DNA of 64,000 nt from Lachnospiraceae bacterium NK4A144 (GTDB lineage Bacteria; Bacillota; Clostridia; Lachnospirales; Lachnospiraceae), in assembly GCA_000424365.1 (NCBI GenBank), contig AUJT01000006.1, forward strand, positions 1-64,000. The letters are read 5' to 3'. A program made the translations under genes and the position numbers. Each line of letters begins with the position of its first letter. Within the stretch, counting starts at the first letter, position 1. Of the stretch, positions 37,155-46,859 are shown piece by piece. Under the pieces are notes generated by a model, which searched no databases, had not been told where the DNA came from, and saw nothing but the letters and a program-made list of their open reading frames with translations.

Positions 37155-37421
37155 TTCTTTTACCTCTCTCTCTCTTAAGTTAAGATAATGATACTTTTCA
37201 TGTGGAACTAAACCCCATGCGTTGCAGTTCATACTAACATCAAAATATCCGTCCGTGAAGTACAAATTCTTAAAAATCAACGAATTTTCACGAAAATTTA
37301 ACAATTATAAACGAACATTTAGATGAAAGCCCTCCTATATTATCAACAAAAAAATGTAAAAACGCAATAATAAAAGTTGATAAAACCGCCTTGTTTTGTC
37401 ATTCGAAATTTCGTTATCCAG

Positions 37422-37458
37422 AAAAAGCCATTCCGGTGCGTGTTCCGCACGAAATGGC
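37422..37458 (-). terminator. Terminator of the LacI gene at 37514
   Basis: On the minus strand GCCATTTCGTGCGG pairs with CGCACCGGAATGGC and TTTTTC follows. The remaining 37155-37513 gap holds the promoter region of the secreted protein gene; no gene was seen. Confidence 0.75.
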
Positions 37459-37513
37459 AATTCTTAAGATTTTTTAAATATTGAATTGTCTTAAAAACAA
37501 AACATTATTTGCC

Positions 37514-38530
37514 CTATTTTCTGGTGGTACATCCCTCTGTAAATGAGACCGGCAAGTTAGTAGCACTTTCGGCATGACCGTTTTCGATAAGGTCAAGCAG
37601 GATGTTGATACCTGTTTTTGCAATGTCCGCCACCGGCTGACGGATGCTGGACACCAGTGGAAGACCGGATCCGCTTATAGGGACTCCGTCAAATCCGATG
37701 ATCTGCACCTCTTCGGGGACTTTTATGCCTCGTGACTGGAGTTCACGCATAAAAAGCCATGCCACATGGTCAGAACTCGTAAAAATTCCATCATATATAA
37801 AGTGACTGTCACGAAGATTGTTATCGACAGTAGTCTTTATGAGCTCGCTGTATGCATCTGAGGAAGCGACCATGAATCCGGTATCAACCTGGTTATAATC
37901 CATGTAACTCAATATGTTATAGGAAATTCTATTTTGAGAACAGTAATCACGAAAGCCGTCGATCCTGTGAATCGGTTCACAGTCATAATCTGCTCCGGTC
38001 CAAAAACAGAGGAGGTTTTTGCTGCCTTTTTCATGCAGTATACGTGCAGCCAATTCACCACCTGTATAGTTATCGCTGGAAACGCAGGGGGTCTCATGTC
38101 CGAAATGACGGTCAAATGAAACTATCGGCATATTTTCTGTAAGGGCAGGATCTATCCGTGAGTAAGTAACACCAAAGATACCATCAACACGACTGTTTTT
38201 TGCCATTTCCAGATAATGACGTATCTTATTTGTATCATTTCTTGAAATGCAGATAAGCATACGCTTTCCATGACGGGCCAGCTCCTGCTCTATAGTATCA
38301 AGCATGGGAGGAAACAGCGGATTAAGAAGTGTCGGAACGATAACGGCGATATCGTTTGTCTGCTGTGCTTTTAACCCTCTGGCATTGAGGTTCACGTGAT
38401 AATTTAGTTTTTTTATAGAAGCTTCTACTCTTTCACGGTAGTTGTCGCTTACATGAATGCCATTTATGACTTTGGAAGCGGTTCCCAGTGAGACACCGGC
38501 ATCTTTTGCGACATCTTTGATCGTTGCCAA
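37514..38530 (-). CDS. LacI-family regulator of the kinase-phosphorylase operon
   Basis: The protein has 338 residues. The N-terminal helix-turn-helix MATIKDVAKDAGVSLGTASK and hinge helix (NYHVNLNARGLK) are followed by a periplasmic-binding-protein-like effector domain. It is divergent from the kinase/GH13 operon. ACGT-centred palindromes near 38562, 38603 and 38771 are its likely operators, so it should control that operon and itself. The effector is probably a sugar. AGGGGACTCC lies before the ATG. Confidence 0.88.
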   Translation of the reverse strand: MATIKDVAKDAGVSLGTASKVINGIHVSDNYRERVEASIKKLNYHVNLNARGLKAQQTNDIAVIVPTLLNPLFPPMLDTIEQELARHGKRMLICISRNDTNKIRHYLEMAKNSRVDGIFGVTYSRIDPALTENMPIVSFDRHFGHETPCVSSDNYTGGELAARILHEKGSKNLLCFWTGADYDCEPIHRIDGFRDYCSQNRISYNILSYMDYNQVDTGFMVASSDAYSELIKTTVDNNLRDSHFIYDGIFTSSDHVAWLFMRELQSRGIKVPEEVQIIGFDGVPISGSGLPLVSSIRQPVADIAKTGINILLDLIENGHAESATNLPVSFTEGCTTRK

Positions 38531-38561
38531 AGGGGACTCCTTTCATACTATGTGTAACTAT

Positions 38562-38613
38562 TGAAACGTTATATGCCACGATCATAAATTGTAGCATGCT
38601 TTTCAACGTTCAT
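38562..38613. promoter_or_regulatory. Two candidate LacI operators near the regulator start
   Basis: TGAAACGTTATA (38562-38573) and TTCAACGTTCAT (38602-38613) share the ACGT core of the perfect site at 38771. Confidence 0.5.
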
Positions 38614-38770
38614 TCAACGAAAAAATACGAAGGATTTGTGAAAATACAATTTGAAAAAACGCATAATATCAACAAATAATGTGTTAAAAAACGCACTTTA
38701 CATATATGTAAAAGTATGTTAGCCTTATCTCCATCTGATTTTTAATAGGCGGGGATTTATATCCACAACG

Positions 38771-38782
38771 TGAAACGTTTCA
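38771..38782. promoter_or_regulatory. Candidate LacI operator, perfect palindrome
   Basis: TGAAACGTTTCA is a perfect 12-bp palindrome 89 bp before the kinase start codon. Confidence 0.65.
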
Positions 38783-38870
38783 GATTATTTCTGCCCAAAA
38801 AAGATAAGGTATCGTAACAATGATGCCGATATCAGAAAAGAAACTGATGCAGAAGAAAGGAAGGATTTAC

Positions 38871-39854
38871 ATGAATTCTGTATATACTAAGATCGCAGGA
38901 GCAGCATCTGACGCAGCTGCAACACTTGAGGCACTCACAAACTGGACAGCACCTGCTGTACCGGAGAACATTCCTCACGGTGATATGCCGGGCGACAAGA
39001 TCGAGATCGGCGAGGATCATATCAAGAAGGCCGGCGTGATCTTCCCTGAACTTGCAAAGGAACTGGTTCCTGTTCTTAAGGCAAACCCGTATCAGAGAGC
39101 TGTTATCGCTGTTTGCGGCGGATCAGGTGTAGGTAAGTCTGAGATTGCTTCTGTTCTTTCATATATGCTTGGTGAGGAAGGTGTAAAGGCTTATATCCTT
39201 TCCGGAGATAACTATCCTCATCGTATTCCTATGTACAATGATGCCGAGAGACTTCACATCTTCCGCGAGAGCGCTATCCGTGGAATGGTAGATGCAGGTG
39301 ATTTCACAGCAGAGAGATTTGCAGAGATCCAGAAGTGGCAGCAGGAAGATACTGATGCCGATAAGGCTCATGCAGCAGAAAATGCATGGTTCCAGTCTTA
39401 TCTCGAGGCAGGCCGCAAGGGTCTTGAGGGATATCTCGGAACAGAGAACGAGACAGACTTTGATGAAGTTTCCGCTATTATCGATGCATTCAAGAGCGGT
39501 GCAGACAAGATCTGGCTTCGTCGTATGGGTCGTGATGAGAGCGCTCTTTGGTATGAGAACGTTGATTTCTCTGACAAGCAGGTTCTTATCATCGAGTGGA
39601 CACATGGTAATAATGACTGCCTGAAGGGTGTTGATGTACCTGTTCTTCTTAACAGCACACCGGAGGAGACACTTGCTCACCGTCGTGCAAGAAACCGTGA
39701 TGGTAAGACAGACAGCGCATTCACAACAATGGTACTTGAGATCGAGCAGGATAAGCTTGCTTCTCAGGCACACAAGGCAAAGATCATCTGCGCAAAGAGC
39801 GGTGAGCTCCTTAGCCAGGAACAGTATCAGAATCTCATGAAAGGACAGAATTGA
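38871..39854 (+). CDS. P-loop small-molecule kinase next to a GH13_18 phosphorylase
   Basis: The protein has 327 residues. A Walker A motif CGGSGVGKSE lies near residue 85, followed by ILSGDNYPHRIP and a long helical insertion. IIEWTHGNND and the sequence LLNSTPEETLAHRRARNRD resemble nucleoside/uridine kinase and APS-kinase-like folds. Homologues are often named adenylylsulfate kinase, but no sulfate gene is near. It ends 2 bp before the GH13_18 gene and is controlled by the adjacent LacI, so it more likely phosphorylates a sugar product. The ATG at 38871 follows AGGAAGG by 6 bp. Substrate unknown. Confidence 0.7.
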   Translation: MNSVYTKIAGAASDAAATLEALTNWTAPAVPENIPHGDMPGDKIEIGEDHIKKAGVIFPELAKELVPVLKANPYQRAVIAVCGGSGVGKSEIASVLSYMLGEEGVKAYILSGDNYPHRIPMYNDAERLHIFRESAIRGMVDAGDFTAERFAEIQKWQQEDTDADKAHAAENAWFQSYLEAGRKGLEGYLGTENETDFDEVSAIIDAFKSGADKIWLRRMGRDESALWYENVDFSDKQVLIIEWTHGNNDCLKGVDVPVLLNSTPEETLAHRRARNRDGKTDSAFTTMVLEIEQDKLASQAHKAKIICAKSGELLSQEQYQNLMKGQN

Positions 39855-39856
39855 TC

Positions 39857-41521
39857 ATGGCAAAGAATTACACAGATAACGGACCTATGCTCAATGCCTA
39901 TCCTGACAGCATGGGCGGCAGACTTGATGATGTAGTTACTCTCCTTGAGAAGGACGAGCTGAAGGACGTATTCCAGTCTTTCTATATACTTCCGAGCATT
40001 TTTAATACTGACCTCGACAGAGGTTTCTCTGTTATTGATTACTCTATCAATCGTGAGATGGCTAAGAAAGAAGACCTTGATCGTCTTCGCGCACTTGGAA
40101 TGAACCTGAAGCTTGACTTTATCCTGAACCATGCTTCTGTTCTTTCTCCTCAGTTCCAGGATCTCCTGAAGAACGGTGAGAAGTCAAAGTATGCTGATTT
40201 CTTCATTAACTGGAATAAGTTTTGGGAAGGCTGCGGCGAGATGACTCCTGAGGGATACATCCAGCCCGATGACAAGTACATCAAGGACATGTTCTTCCGT
40301 AAGCCGGGACTCCCGATCCTCATGGTTCGTATGCCGGACGGAAAGGATGTTCCGTACTGGAATACTTTCTATCAGGAAGTTAAGTACATGAGACCGGATG
40401 CCATCGATCTCGTTGGTGCTACAGGTATCCAGTACCTTACTGCTGAGAAGCTCGCTGCAAAGATCAATGCGGCTCTTGACGAGGGTAAGACTCCGGCAGA
40501 GATAGACTTCACAGGTTACGAGGATTGCAAGGATGCTGTTATCGACTATCTTGAGTCACACAGAAAGTACCTGGGTCAGATGGACCTCAATATCAAGTCT
40601 CCCCTCGTTTGGGAGCACTATGAGAATACTCTCAAGGCTCTTTCTGAGTACGGCGCAAAGATTGTTCGTCTGGATGCTTTTGCGTATGCACCTAAAGAAC
40701 CTGGCAAGAAGAACTTCTTAAATGAGCCTGATACATGGGATGTACTTGAGAAGGTTAGAAAGCTTGCTGATAAGTATGGCGTAGAGCTTCTCCCTGAGAT
40801 CCATGCAAGCTACGGCGAGGGTACATATGAGACTGTTGCCAAGGCAGGATATATGACATACGACTTCTTCCTTCCGGGACTTCTTATCGATGCTATGGAG
40901 AAGAAGAGCGGTGCTGATCTTGCGCGTTGGGCACAGGAGATGATCGATAAAAAGATCCGCGTAGTCAACATGCTTGGCTGCCACGACGGTATCCCGCTTC
41001 TCGACCTTAAGGGACTTCTTCCTGAAGAAGAGATCCAGAACCTTATCAAGGTTACAGTTGATCGCGGAGGTCTCGTAAAGGATCTTCACGGTAAGAAGAA
41101 TATGTATTACCAGGTAAACGCTACATATTACAGCGCACTTGGTGATGATGATCAGAAGATGCTCCTTGCACGTGCTATCCAGATGTTTATGCCGGGTAAG
41201 CCGCAGGTATGGTATCTTGACCTCTTTGCAGGAAAGAACGATCACGAGGCTGTTAAGCGCGCAGGTGCTGCAGGTCATAAGGAAATCAATCGTACAAACC
41301 TTTCTCCTGAAGATATGGCAGAGAGGCTTACATGGCCGGTTGTTCAGAAGCAGCTTGAGCTCCTTCGTTTCCGTAACACAAATCCTGCATTCGGCTTTGA
41401 TGCAGAGTTCTCTGTAAACACAGAGGGCACAAAGATGGAGATGACCTGGAAGAATAACGGTCACACAGCTACTCTTAAGACTGATTTTGCTGACTACAGC
41501 TACTCTATCGAAGAGGCATAA
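39857..41521 (+). CDS. GH13_18 glycoside phosphorylase (sucrose phosphorylase type)
   Basis: The 555-residue TIM-barrel enzyme has nucleophile Asp273 (VRLDAFAYAPK), acid/base Glu314 (LLPEIHASYG) and the transition-state Asp377 (GCHDGIPLLDLKG). GFSVIDYSIN and GQMDLNIKSPLVWEHY are typical of subfamily 18, which contains sucrose, sucrose-6-phosphate, glucosylglycerol and glucosylglycerate phosphorylases. With the raffinose-type operon just downstream, sucrose is the most likely substrate: sucrose plus phosphate gives glucose-1-phosphate and fructose. Acceptor specificity cannot be settled by eye. A TTG at 39851 is in frame, but the ATG at 39857 is preferred. Confidence 0.85.
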   Translation: MAKNYTDNGPMLNAYPDSMGGRLDDVVTLLEKDELKDVFQSFYILPSIFNTDLDRGFSVIDYSINREMAKKEDLDRLRALGMNLKLDFILNHASVLSPQFQDLLKNGEKSKYADFFINWNKFWEGCGEMTPEGYIQPDDKYIKDMFFRKPGLPILMVRMPDGKDVPYWNTFYQEVKYMRPDAIDLVGATGIQYLTAEKLAAKINAALDEGKTPAEIDFTGYEDCKDAVIDYLESHRKYLGQMDLNIKSPLVWEHYENTLKALSEYGAKIVRLDAFAYAPKEPGKKNFLNEPDTWDVLEKVRKLADKYGVELLPEIHASYGEGTYETVAKAGYMTYDFFLPGLLIDAMEKKSGADLARWAQEMIDKKIRVVNMLGCHDGIPLLDLKGLLPEEEIQNLIKVTVDRGGLVKDLHGKKNMYYQVNATYYSALGDDDQKMLLARAIQMFMPGKPQVWYLDLFAGKNDHEAVKRAGAAGHKEINRTNLSPEDMAERLTWPVVQKQLELLRFRNTNPAFGFDAEFSVNTEGTKMEMTWKNNGHTATLKTDFADYSYSIEEA

Positions 41522-41559
41522 TTAAGAGAATTCCTTCATAAATAGATAACGATAAAACA

Positions 41560-41607
41560 GAAACAGGTCTGTACATTGATGAAAGAATCAGTGTACGGGC
41601 CTGTTTT
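41560..41607 (+). terminator. Terminator of the kinase-phosphorylase operon
   Basis: AAACAGG..GTACATTGAT pairs with ATCAGTGTAC..CCTGTTTT, with T4 at the end. The following stretch to 41857 shows no gene. Confidence 0.75.
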
Positions 41608-41857
41608 GTATGTTTAAGCATAGCTTTGCCGCTTTTGCCAGTTCCGGAATAAAAAACTTATCAGAAACTTTGTGTTGAAGGAGAGCTGTTTTTTGACAGG
41701 AAACGTGTCATGTTATCAGAATGATTGATATAAGTATGTCATAAATATTGATATAGCTCTTAACATATTATGGAAAATGACCGAAATATAGGGTGTAGAA
41801 AGCGATCAGTGGTGCAAATTTGTCTGTTGTGCAAGGTGTATAAAATGACATACAGTA

Positions 41858-41888
41858 TGTCAATCGTTTGACGGTCAAACGGATGACA
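41858..41888. promoter_or_regulatory. Tandem LacI-type operators O1 and O2
   Basis: GTCAATCGTTTGAC (41859-41872) and GTCAAACGGATGAC (41874-41887) lie side by side. Together they form a larger inverted repeat bounded by TGTCA and TGACA. Confidence 0.65.
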
Positions 41889-41963
41889 CACAAATATGTG
41901 CTAATATTACCGAAAAAATTCACAAAAATAGAGATTCATTATTGCATATTATGACGATTTGTA

Positions 41964-41979
41964 TGTCAATCGGTTGACA
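41964..41979. promoter_or_regulatory. LacI-type operator O3 overlapping the -35 box
   Basis: TGTCAATCGGTTGACA is a near-perfect 16-bp palindrome with the same core as O1 and O2. Its right half is the TTGACA -35 box. Confidence 0.7.
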
Positions 41980-42002
41980 CATATTAGACATAATGATATA
42001 TT
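41974..42002 (+). promoter_or_regulatory. Promoter of the galactoside uptake operon
   Basis: TTGACA (41974-41979) and TATATT (41997-42002) are separated by exactly 17 bp. The -35 box lies inside operator O3, so repressor binding should block polymerase. Confidence 0.8.
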
Positions 42003-42089
42003 TGCATCACTGAGACACGAACATGTGCAAGTTGCTCAAGTTCGGTGTATGTGTGTTTAGCGGTGAAGAACCGCGGGAGGAAATTTCTA

Positions 42090-43502
42090 ATGAGAAAAAA
42101 TCTTAAGAAGCTGGCAGCTGTTCTCCTGACAGCAACAATGGCAACTGGAATGCTCGCAGGATGCGGCAGCAATAATTCAGGATCTGCAGCAGGATCATCT
42201 GAGGCAGCACCTGCATCTGAGGCAGCAGGCAGCGAGAGCGCTTCTGCAGCAGCAACTGAGGCTGGCGGAGCAACAGGAACAACAATTGATACTTCTGCCC
42301 TTGCAGGTCAGTCGATCACACTTCTTAATTCTAAGGGTGAGATCCAGACAGCACTTGAGGATCTGGCAGCAACATTCGCAGATGAGACAGGCATCAACCT
42401 TGAGGTTATGGCTTGCGGTACAGGTGAGGTTCCTTATACAAAGATTACTTCCATGTATCAGTCCGGAACAGCTCCTACAATGGCTATTCTCGATACAACA
42501 GACGTTATCGGTCTTGCAGAGGAGTACGGTCTTGACCTTTCCGATCAGGATTGGATCCAGTACTGCGACAGCATGACAACAAAGGTAAACGGAAAGGTAT
42601 ACAGCTTCCCGTTCTGCGTAGAGGGCCGCGGCATCATCTACAGCAAGAAGGCAATCGAAGATGCACTCGGAGAAGAGTTCGATCCTTCCACTATCAACTC
42701 TCTTGATTCCTTTAAGGCAATCTGCGAAAAGCTTCGTGCAGCAGGCATGGAGAATCCGGTAGTTCTTTCTAAGGAAGACTGGTCACTCGGTGCTCACCAG
42801 CTCGGTTACATCTACGATACATATGATGGAACAACAGCAGGTGCTGACAAGATCATGGCAGCTCTTAAGGATGGTTCTCAGAAGGTTGAGGATTACGAGA
42901 GATTCAATCAGTTCGTTGACACAATGGACGTTATCATGGAGTACAACTACAACAAGGAAGATCCGCTCGGAGCAATCTATGATGAGGATCCTATGCACCT
43001 TGTAGACGGTGATGCAGCATTCTGGCCGAATGGTAACTGGGCTTGGCCGAACCTCGCTGATTCAGGCGCATCTACAGATGATGAGTATGGCTTCATCCCG
43101 TTCGTACTTGGAAATGATACATCCGATTTTGCAAATACATCTATGCAGGCATCTCCTACAAAGCAGCTCATGGTTGACAGTAAGCAGTCTACACCTGAGC
43201 AGCAGCAGGCAGCTCTTGCATTCATCGATTGGCTTGTAAACTCTGAGTCTGGTCAGAAGGGTCTTGTTGAAGGCTGTGCAGTTATCCCGGCTTGCAGCAA
43301 CAACACTGTAGCTCCTCTTGATCCGCTTTCACGCGATATCGTTGAGAAGATGAACGCAGGTCACACATATGCATCTTCTTTCGTAGCTCCTTCCGATCAC
43401 TGGTCAGTAGTTGGTGCTTCTATGCAGAAGTACGTTGCAGGTCAGACAGACAGAGCTGGACTTGCTAAGGAAGTTGCTGATTACTGGGCAGCACAGAAGT
43501 AA
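42090..43502 (+). CDS. Sugar ABC transporter substrate-binding lipoprotein (CUT1)
   Basis: A lipoprotein signal ends in LAGC (the Cys becomes lipidated). A Gly/Ser/Ala/Glu-rich linker and a family-1 solute-binding domain follow (ITLLNSKGEIQTALEDLAATF near the start, KQLMVDSKQSTPEQQQAAL and QKGLVEGCAVIPA near the end). The ATG at 42090 has GGGAGGAAA 8 bp upstream. It is the first gene of an operon with two permeases, a LacI and alpha-galactosidase, so raffinose-type galactosides are the probable cargo, as for MsmE of streptococci. No ATPase gene is near; a shared MsmK-like ATPase elsewhere is assumed. Confidence 0.88.
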   Translation: MRKNLKKLAAVLLTATMATGMLAGCGSNNSGSAAGSSEAAPASEAAGSESASAAATEAGGATGTTIDTSALAGQSITLLNSKGEIQTALEDLAATFADETGINLEVMACGTGEVPYTKITSMYQSGTAPTMAILDTTDVIGLAEEYGLDLSDQDWIQYCDSMTTKVNGKVYSFPFCVEGRGIIYSKKAIEDALGEEFDPSTINSLDSFKAICEKLRAAGMENPVVLSKEDWSLGAHQLGYIYDTYDGTTAGADKIMAALKDGSQKVEDYERFNQFVDTMDVIMEYNYNKEDPLGAIYDEDPMHLVDGDAAFWPNGNWAWPNLADSGASTDDEYGFIPFVLGNDTSDFANTSMQASPTKQLMVDSKQSTPEQQQAALAFIDWLVNSESGQKGLVEGCAVIPACSNNTVAPLDPLSRDIVEKMNAGHTYASSFVAPSDHWSVVGASMQKYVAGQTDRAGLAKEVADYWAAQK

Positions 43503-43549
43503 TAGCTGAAAATAAAGGATATCCGGGCAGATACCTGACGGATATCCCG

Positions 43550-43577
43550 GATGGGTGGGGTCGTACCCACCCATCCT
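43550..43577 (+). promoter_or_regulatory. Intercistronic hairpin after the binding-protein gene
   Basis: GGATGGGTGGG (43550-43560) pairs with CCCACCCATCC (43567-43577). No U-run follows, so it more likely protects the 3' end of the binding-protein mRNA or gives partial termination, which would keep the lipoprotein in excess over the permeases. Confidence 0.6.
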
Positions 43578-43690
43578 TATCTAAAAAGGGGTTTTAACAG
43601 ATTAGCAGTTGTTCTGTAAAACATCTGCGGTAAAAAGGAGTTGTCCGATTTAAGATTTCGGACACCAGCTAATCTGAAAGGGTGGATCGT

Positions 43691-44581
43691 ATGGATTCTC
43701 TTGGACGTACAACCGGTGATAAAATAAAAAGTTTCTTTATGTTCGCATTTCCGGGCACATTTATTTTCCTTTGTGTCGTAATTATTCCGTTTATATATGG
43801 TTTTTATCTGACATTCACCGACTGGAACGGTGTCGGTGCTATTAAAAATATTGTTGGTTTTGAAAATTATGCTGCGCTCCTTAAAGACGTGGATTTCTGG
43901 ACATCTATGGTCCTGACTCTTAAGTATGTTTTCCTGTCAGTACTTTTGGTCAATATTGTTGGTTTCATTTTTGGTTATCTGCTTTCCGGCAGGATCCTTG
44001 CAGGTCAGAACTTCTTCCGCGCAGGTTTCTTCACTCCTAACCTGATCGGTGGTGTCGTACTCGGATTTATCTGGCAGTTCGTATTCTCAAGAGTTCTGGT
44101 TCAGATGGGAAAAGGCGCAGGAATCGCATTTATGTCAAAGTCCTGGCTCGCTGATCCGGATAAGGCTTTCTGGACACTGGTAATCGTTACTGTATGGCAG
44201 CTTTCCGGATATATGATGCTTATCTACATCGCAGGATTTACCGGAATTTCAGAGGATGTTCTGGAGGCAGCTTCTATTGACGGAGCTACAGGCTGGGCAA
44301 GAATGAGAGATATCATCCTTCCGCTCATGGTTCCTTCATTCGTTATCTGTATCTTCCTTACTCTTTCAAGAGCATTCATGGTTTACGATATCAACCTGAC
44401 ATTGACAGGTGGTGAGCCTTACGGCAGCACAAGACTCGTTGCCATGCACGTTTATGAGAAAGCATTCACAGCTCGTAAGTACGGTATCGGTCAGGCAGAG
44501 GCAGTATTCCTCTTTGCAGTAGTTGCTATTATTTCCGGTATCCAGGTTTACCTCGGAAAGAAGAGGGAGGTTGAAGCATAA
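43691..44581 (+). CDS. Sugar ABC transporter permease, MalF/MsmF type
   Basis: The protein has 296 residues and six membrane segments. The EAA loop EAASIDGATGWARMRDIILPLM contacts the ATPase. The sequence FAFPGTFIFLCVVIIPFIYGFYLTFTDWNG is typical of CUT1 permeases. The ATG at 43691 is preferred over a GTG at 43682 on ribosome-site spacing. The next permease starts on its stop codon. Confidence 0.92.
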   Translation: MDSLGRTTGDKIKSFFMFAFPGTFIFLCVVIIPFIYGFYLTFTDWNGVGAIKNIVGFENYAALLKDVDFWTSMVLTLKYVFLSVLLVNIVGFIFGYLLSGRILAGQNFFRAGFFTPNLIGGVVLGFIWQFVFSRVLVQMGKGAGIAFMSKSWLADPDKAFWTLVIVTVWQLSGYMMLIYIAGFTGISEDVLEAASIDGATGWARMRDIILPLMVPSFVICIFLTLSRAFMVYDINLTLTGGEPYGSTRLVAMHVYEKAFTARKYGIGQAEAVFLFAVVAIISGIQVYLGKKREVEA

Positions 44582-45459
44582 TGGCAGTACAGAAAAATTC
44601 TCTTGATACAAATCAGATCGGTGGCGTAAGAAGAGTTATCATCAATATCGCAACTTTTGCGCTCCTTATAATCGCAGCACTGTTTTATCTGGTGCCATTT
44701 GCAATGGTTATCATCAACTCCTTTAAGGAGAAGCGTGATATCATCAAGAACCCGTTCGCACTTATCGGTGCAGGCGGATTCGGAGTTGAAAACTATGTAA
44801 AAGCATTTAAGCAGATGGAGTTCCTGAAGGCATTTGGAAATTCCCTGTTCATCACAGGTCTTTCTACCCTTCTCGTAATCACTCTTTCTTCGATGGTTGC
44901 TTACTATATCGTTAGATCAAATTCGGTTATCGGAAAGGTTATTTTTGCAATGATGATCGCATCCATGATCATTCCTTTCCAGTCGATCATGATCCCGCTG
45001 GTTTCCATTTACGGAGCTCAGCTCAATATGCTGAATCACAGACTTTCACTGATATTCATGCATACCGGATTCGCAATGAGTATGTCAGTATTCATGTACA
45101 ACGGATTCTTAAAGAGTGGTGTGCCGAGATCTCTTGAGGAAGCTGCATACATCGACGGATGTGGAAAGTTCCAGACATTCCGTATGATCGTATTCCCGCT
45201 CCTTAAGCCTACAACAGCTACACTTGTCATCCTGAATGCAATGCAGTTCTGGAATGACTACCTGCTTCCGAGTCTGGTTCTTGGAAAGAAGCCGCTTTTC
45301 ACACTGCCGCTTTCTACTTACTCATTCTACGGAACATACAGCTCAGACTACGGTCTTATCATGGCAGCGCTCGTGCTCACACTGCTCCCGATCCTGCTCC
45401 TTTACTTCTTCTTACAGAAGCAGATCATCGCAGGTATGGTTGCCGGAGCTGTTAAGTAA
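44581..45459 (+). CDS. Sugar ABC transporter permease, MalG/MsmG type
   Basis: The protein has 292 residues and six membrane segments. The EAA loop EEAAYIDGCGKFQTFRMIVFPLL and the C-terminal FFLQKQIIAGMVAGAVK are typical of the second CUT1 permease. It overlaps the previous gene by one base (TAATG). It forms the membrane channel of the presumed galactoside importer. Confidence 0.92.
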   Translation: MAVQKNSLDTNQIGGVRRVIINIATFALLIIAALFYLVPFAMVIINSFKEKRDIIKNPFALIGAGGFGVENYVKAFKQMEFLKAFGNSLFITGLSTLLVITLSSMVAYYIVRSNSVIGKVIFAMMIASMIIPFQSIMIPLVSIYGAQLNMLNHRLSLIFMHTGFAMSMSVFMYNGFLKSGVPRSLEEAAYIDGCGKFQTFRMIVFPLLKPTTATLVILNAMQFWNDYLLPSLVLGKKPLFTLPLSTYSFYGTYSSDYGLIMAALVLTLLPILLLYFFLQKQIIAGMVAGAVK

Positions 45460-45878
45460 TCAGGATCTGTTCAGAAGCTGTTAAGCTGACGGAACTCTGT
45501 TGCAGGAGAAAGGTATTTTACCGTAGGGATAAATACGTGGGGAGTGTTTATAGTTGTTTTTATATAGATGATGCAAGTGTCGAAAATTTTTGCATCAGAT
45601 AACATTACTGTTTGTAAGCTAATGGGGAACGTGCCGTGGGGGCATGAAGCAAACAAACAGTGACAGCAACAGGGGTTGTCTTGTGCAGTTTGACTGAAAA
45701 AACAAGTTCAGTTCTGATGGATTGTACATAGAATCGGAAAAATAAAGAATGTATAATGAGCCGGGCAGTGTCGGATGAATGACGCACCCGGCTCATAGAC
45801 TGTAAGAGAAGCACATGCTTCCACATCGCCGGGAGAATTTTGCCTTGGTGAGGGGAGATTTAGAAATGGAGCCGGATG
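45460..45878. other. Gap between permease and LacI genes
   Basis: A TATAAT box (45752-45757) is followed directly by GAGCCGGG, which pairs with CCCGGCTC (45787-45794). A second inverted repeat, TGATGCAA/TTGCATCA, lies near 45571-45598. These suggest partial termination and an internal promoter for the lacI-alpha-galactosidase pair. No gene was seen. Confidence 0.45.
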
Positions 45879-46859
45879 ATGGCAACTACGTTAAAAGATG
45901 TGGCAAGGGAAGCCAACGTTGCGGTTGAAACAGTATCGCGTGTATTGAATAATCGTGGTTATATAAGCGAGAAAACCCGAAAAAAAGTGAATGAAGCAAT
46001 GGAAAAACTGGCGTATCATCCAAATACTGTTGCGAGAACGTTGTCAAAGGGCAGGGCTGATGCAATAGGCGTAATAGTGCCGCATATCGTTCATCCTTAT
46101 TTTGCCCAGATGATAAGCGAGATAGAAAAGGTTGCAGCAGAAAAAAATCTATCGGTATTTATCAGCAGTTCTGCTGGAAATAATGAGAGAGAGAAGCAGA
46201 TACTCGAGCTCTGTGAAAACAGCCAGCTCGCGGGAGTATTGCTTTTTAGCTCAAATGTACGACCGGAACAGGTAAAAGCGATAAATATACCGGTAGTTAC
46301 TATAGAGAGATTTATTGAGGGCGGTACCAGCTGCGTGCTTTGTGACAACTATGCCGGAGGATCTATCGCTGCAGAGCACCTCATAAAAAAAGGGTGCAAA
46401 CATCTCATAATGCTTGGAAGCGTAGACAGAAATGCCATGCCGGCAGATGAGCGTGAAGATGGATTCCGCGATGTGTGCAGCGCGAATGGCGTAAGTGTAA
46501 ACATCATACATAACGGCATGGAATCCTTCCAAAATATGGAATATCACAAGTATATCGAAAAAGCATTAAAGGAAAATCCTGAAACTGACGGGGTTTTCTG
46601 TAGTTCAGATATTATAGCAGCGCAGACGATCCAGGTTTGCAAAAAGCTTGGGATGGATATTCCGGGCAGGATAAAGATCATCGGATTTGATGATACTATG
46701 ATCGCCGGAAATACAACTCCCATGATCACTACGATCCATCAGCCCATTACGGAGATGGCGGAGCTTGGCGTAGATATGATCCTTCGCGAGAATAATGGAC
46801 AGGTGGTTCCGGAAAAGAACATTCTTAAAGTGTCACTTGTAGAAAGGGAGACAACATAA
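45879..46859 (+). CDS. LacI-family regulator of the galactoside operon
   Basis: The helix-turn-helix TTLKDVAREANVAVETVSRV and hinge (NTVARTLSKGRADA) are followed by a sugar-sensing domain. It lies within the operon it probably controls, through operators O1-O3 before 42002. Two ATG codons occur in tandem (45876, 45879); GGAG spacing favours the second. The stop overlaps the start of the alpha-galactosidase gene (TAATG). Confidence 0.9.
   Translation: MATTLKDVAREANVAVETVSRVLNNRGYISEKTRKKVNEAMEKLAYHPNTVARTLSKGRADAIGVIVPHIVHPYFAQMISEIEKVAAEKNLSVFISSSAGNNEREKQILELCENSQLAGVLLFSSNVRPEQVKAINIPVVTIERFIEGGTSCVLCDNYAGGSIAAEHLIKKGCKHLIMLGSVDRNAMPADEREDGFRDVCSANGVSVNIIHNGMESFQNMEYHKYIEKALKENPETDGVFCSSDIIAAQTIQVCKKLGMDIPGRIKIIGFDDTMIAGNTTPMITTIHQPITEMAELGVDMILRENNGQVVPEKNILKVSLVERETT

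Noticed and set aside
36814-37188. Long plus-strand frame opposite the TEA-repeat secreted protein
   Set aside because: It is the antisense of a low-complexity Glu/Ala/Thr repeat, which automatically gives an open Ser/Val/Ala frame. A similar shadow lies at 49908-50378.
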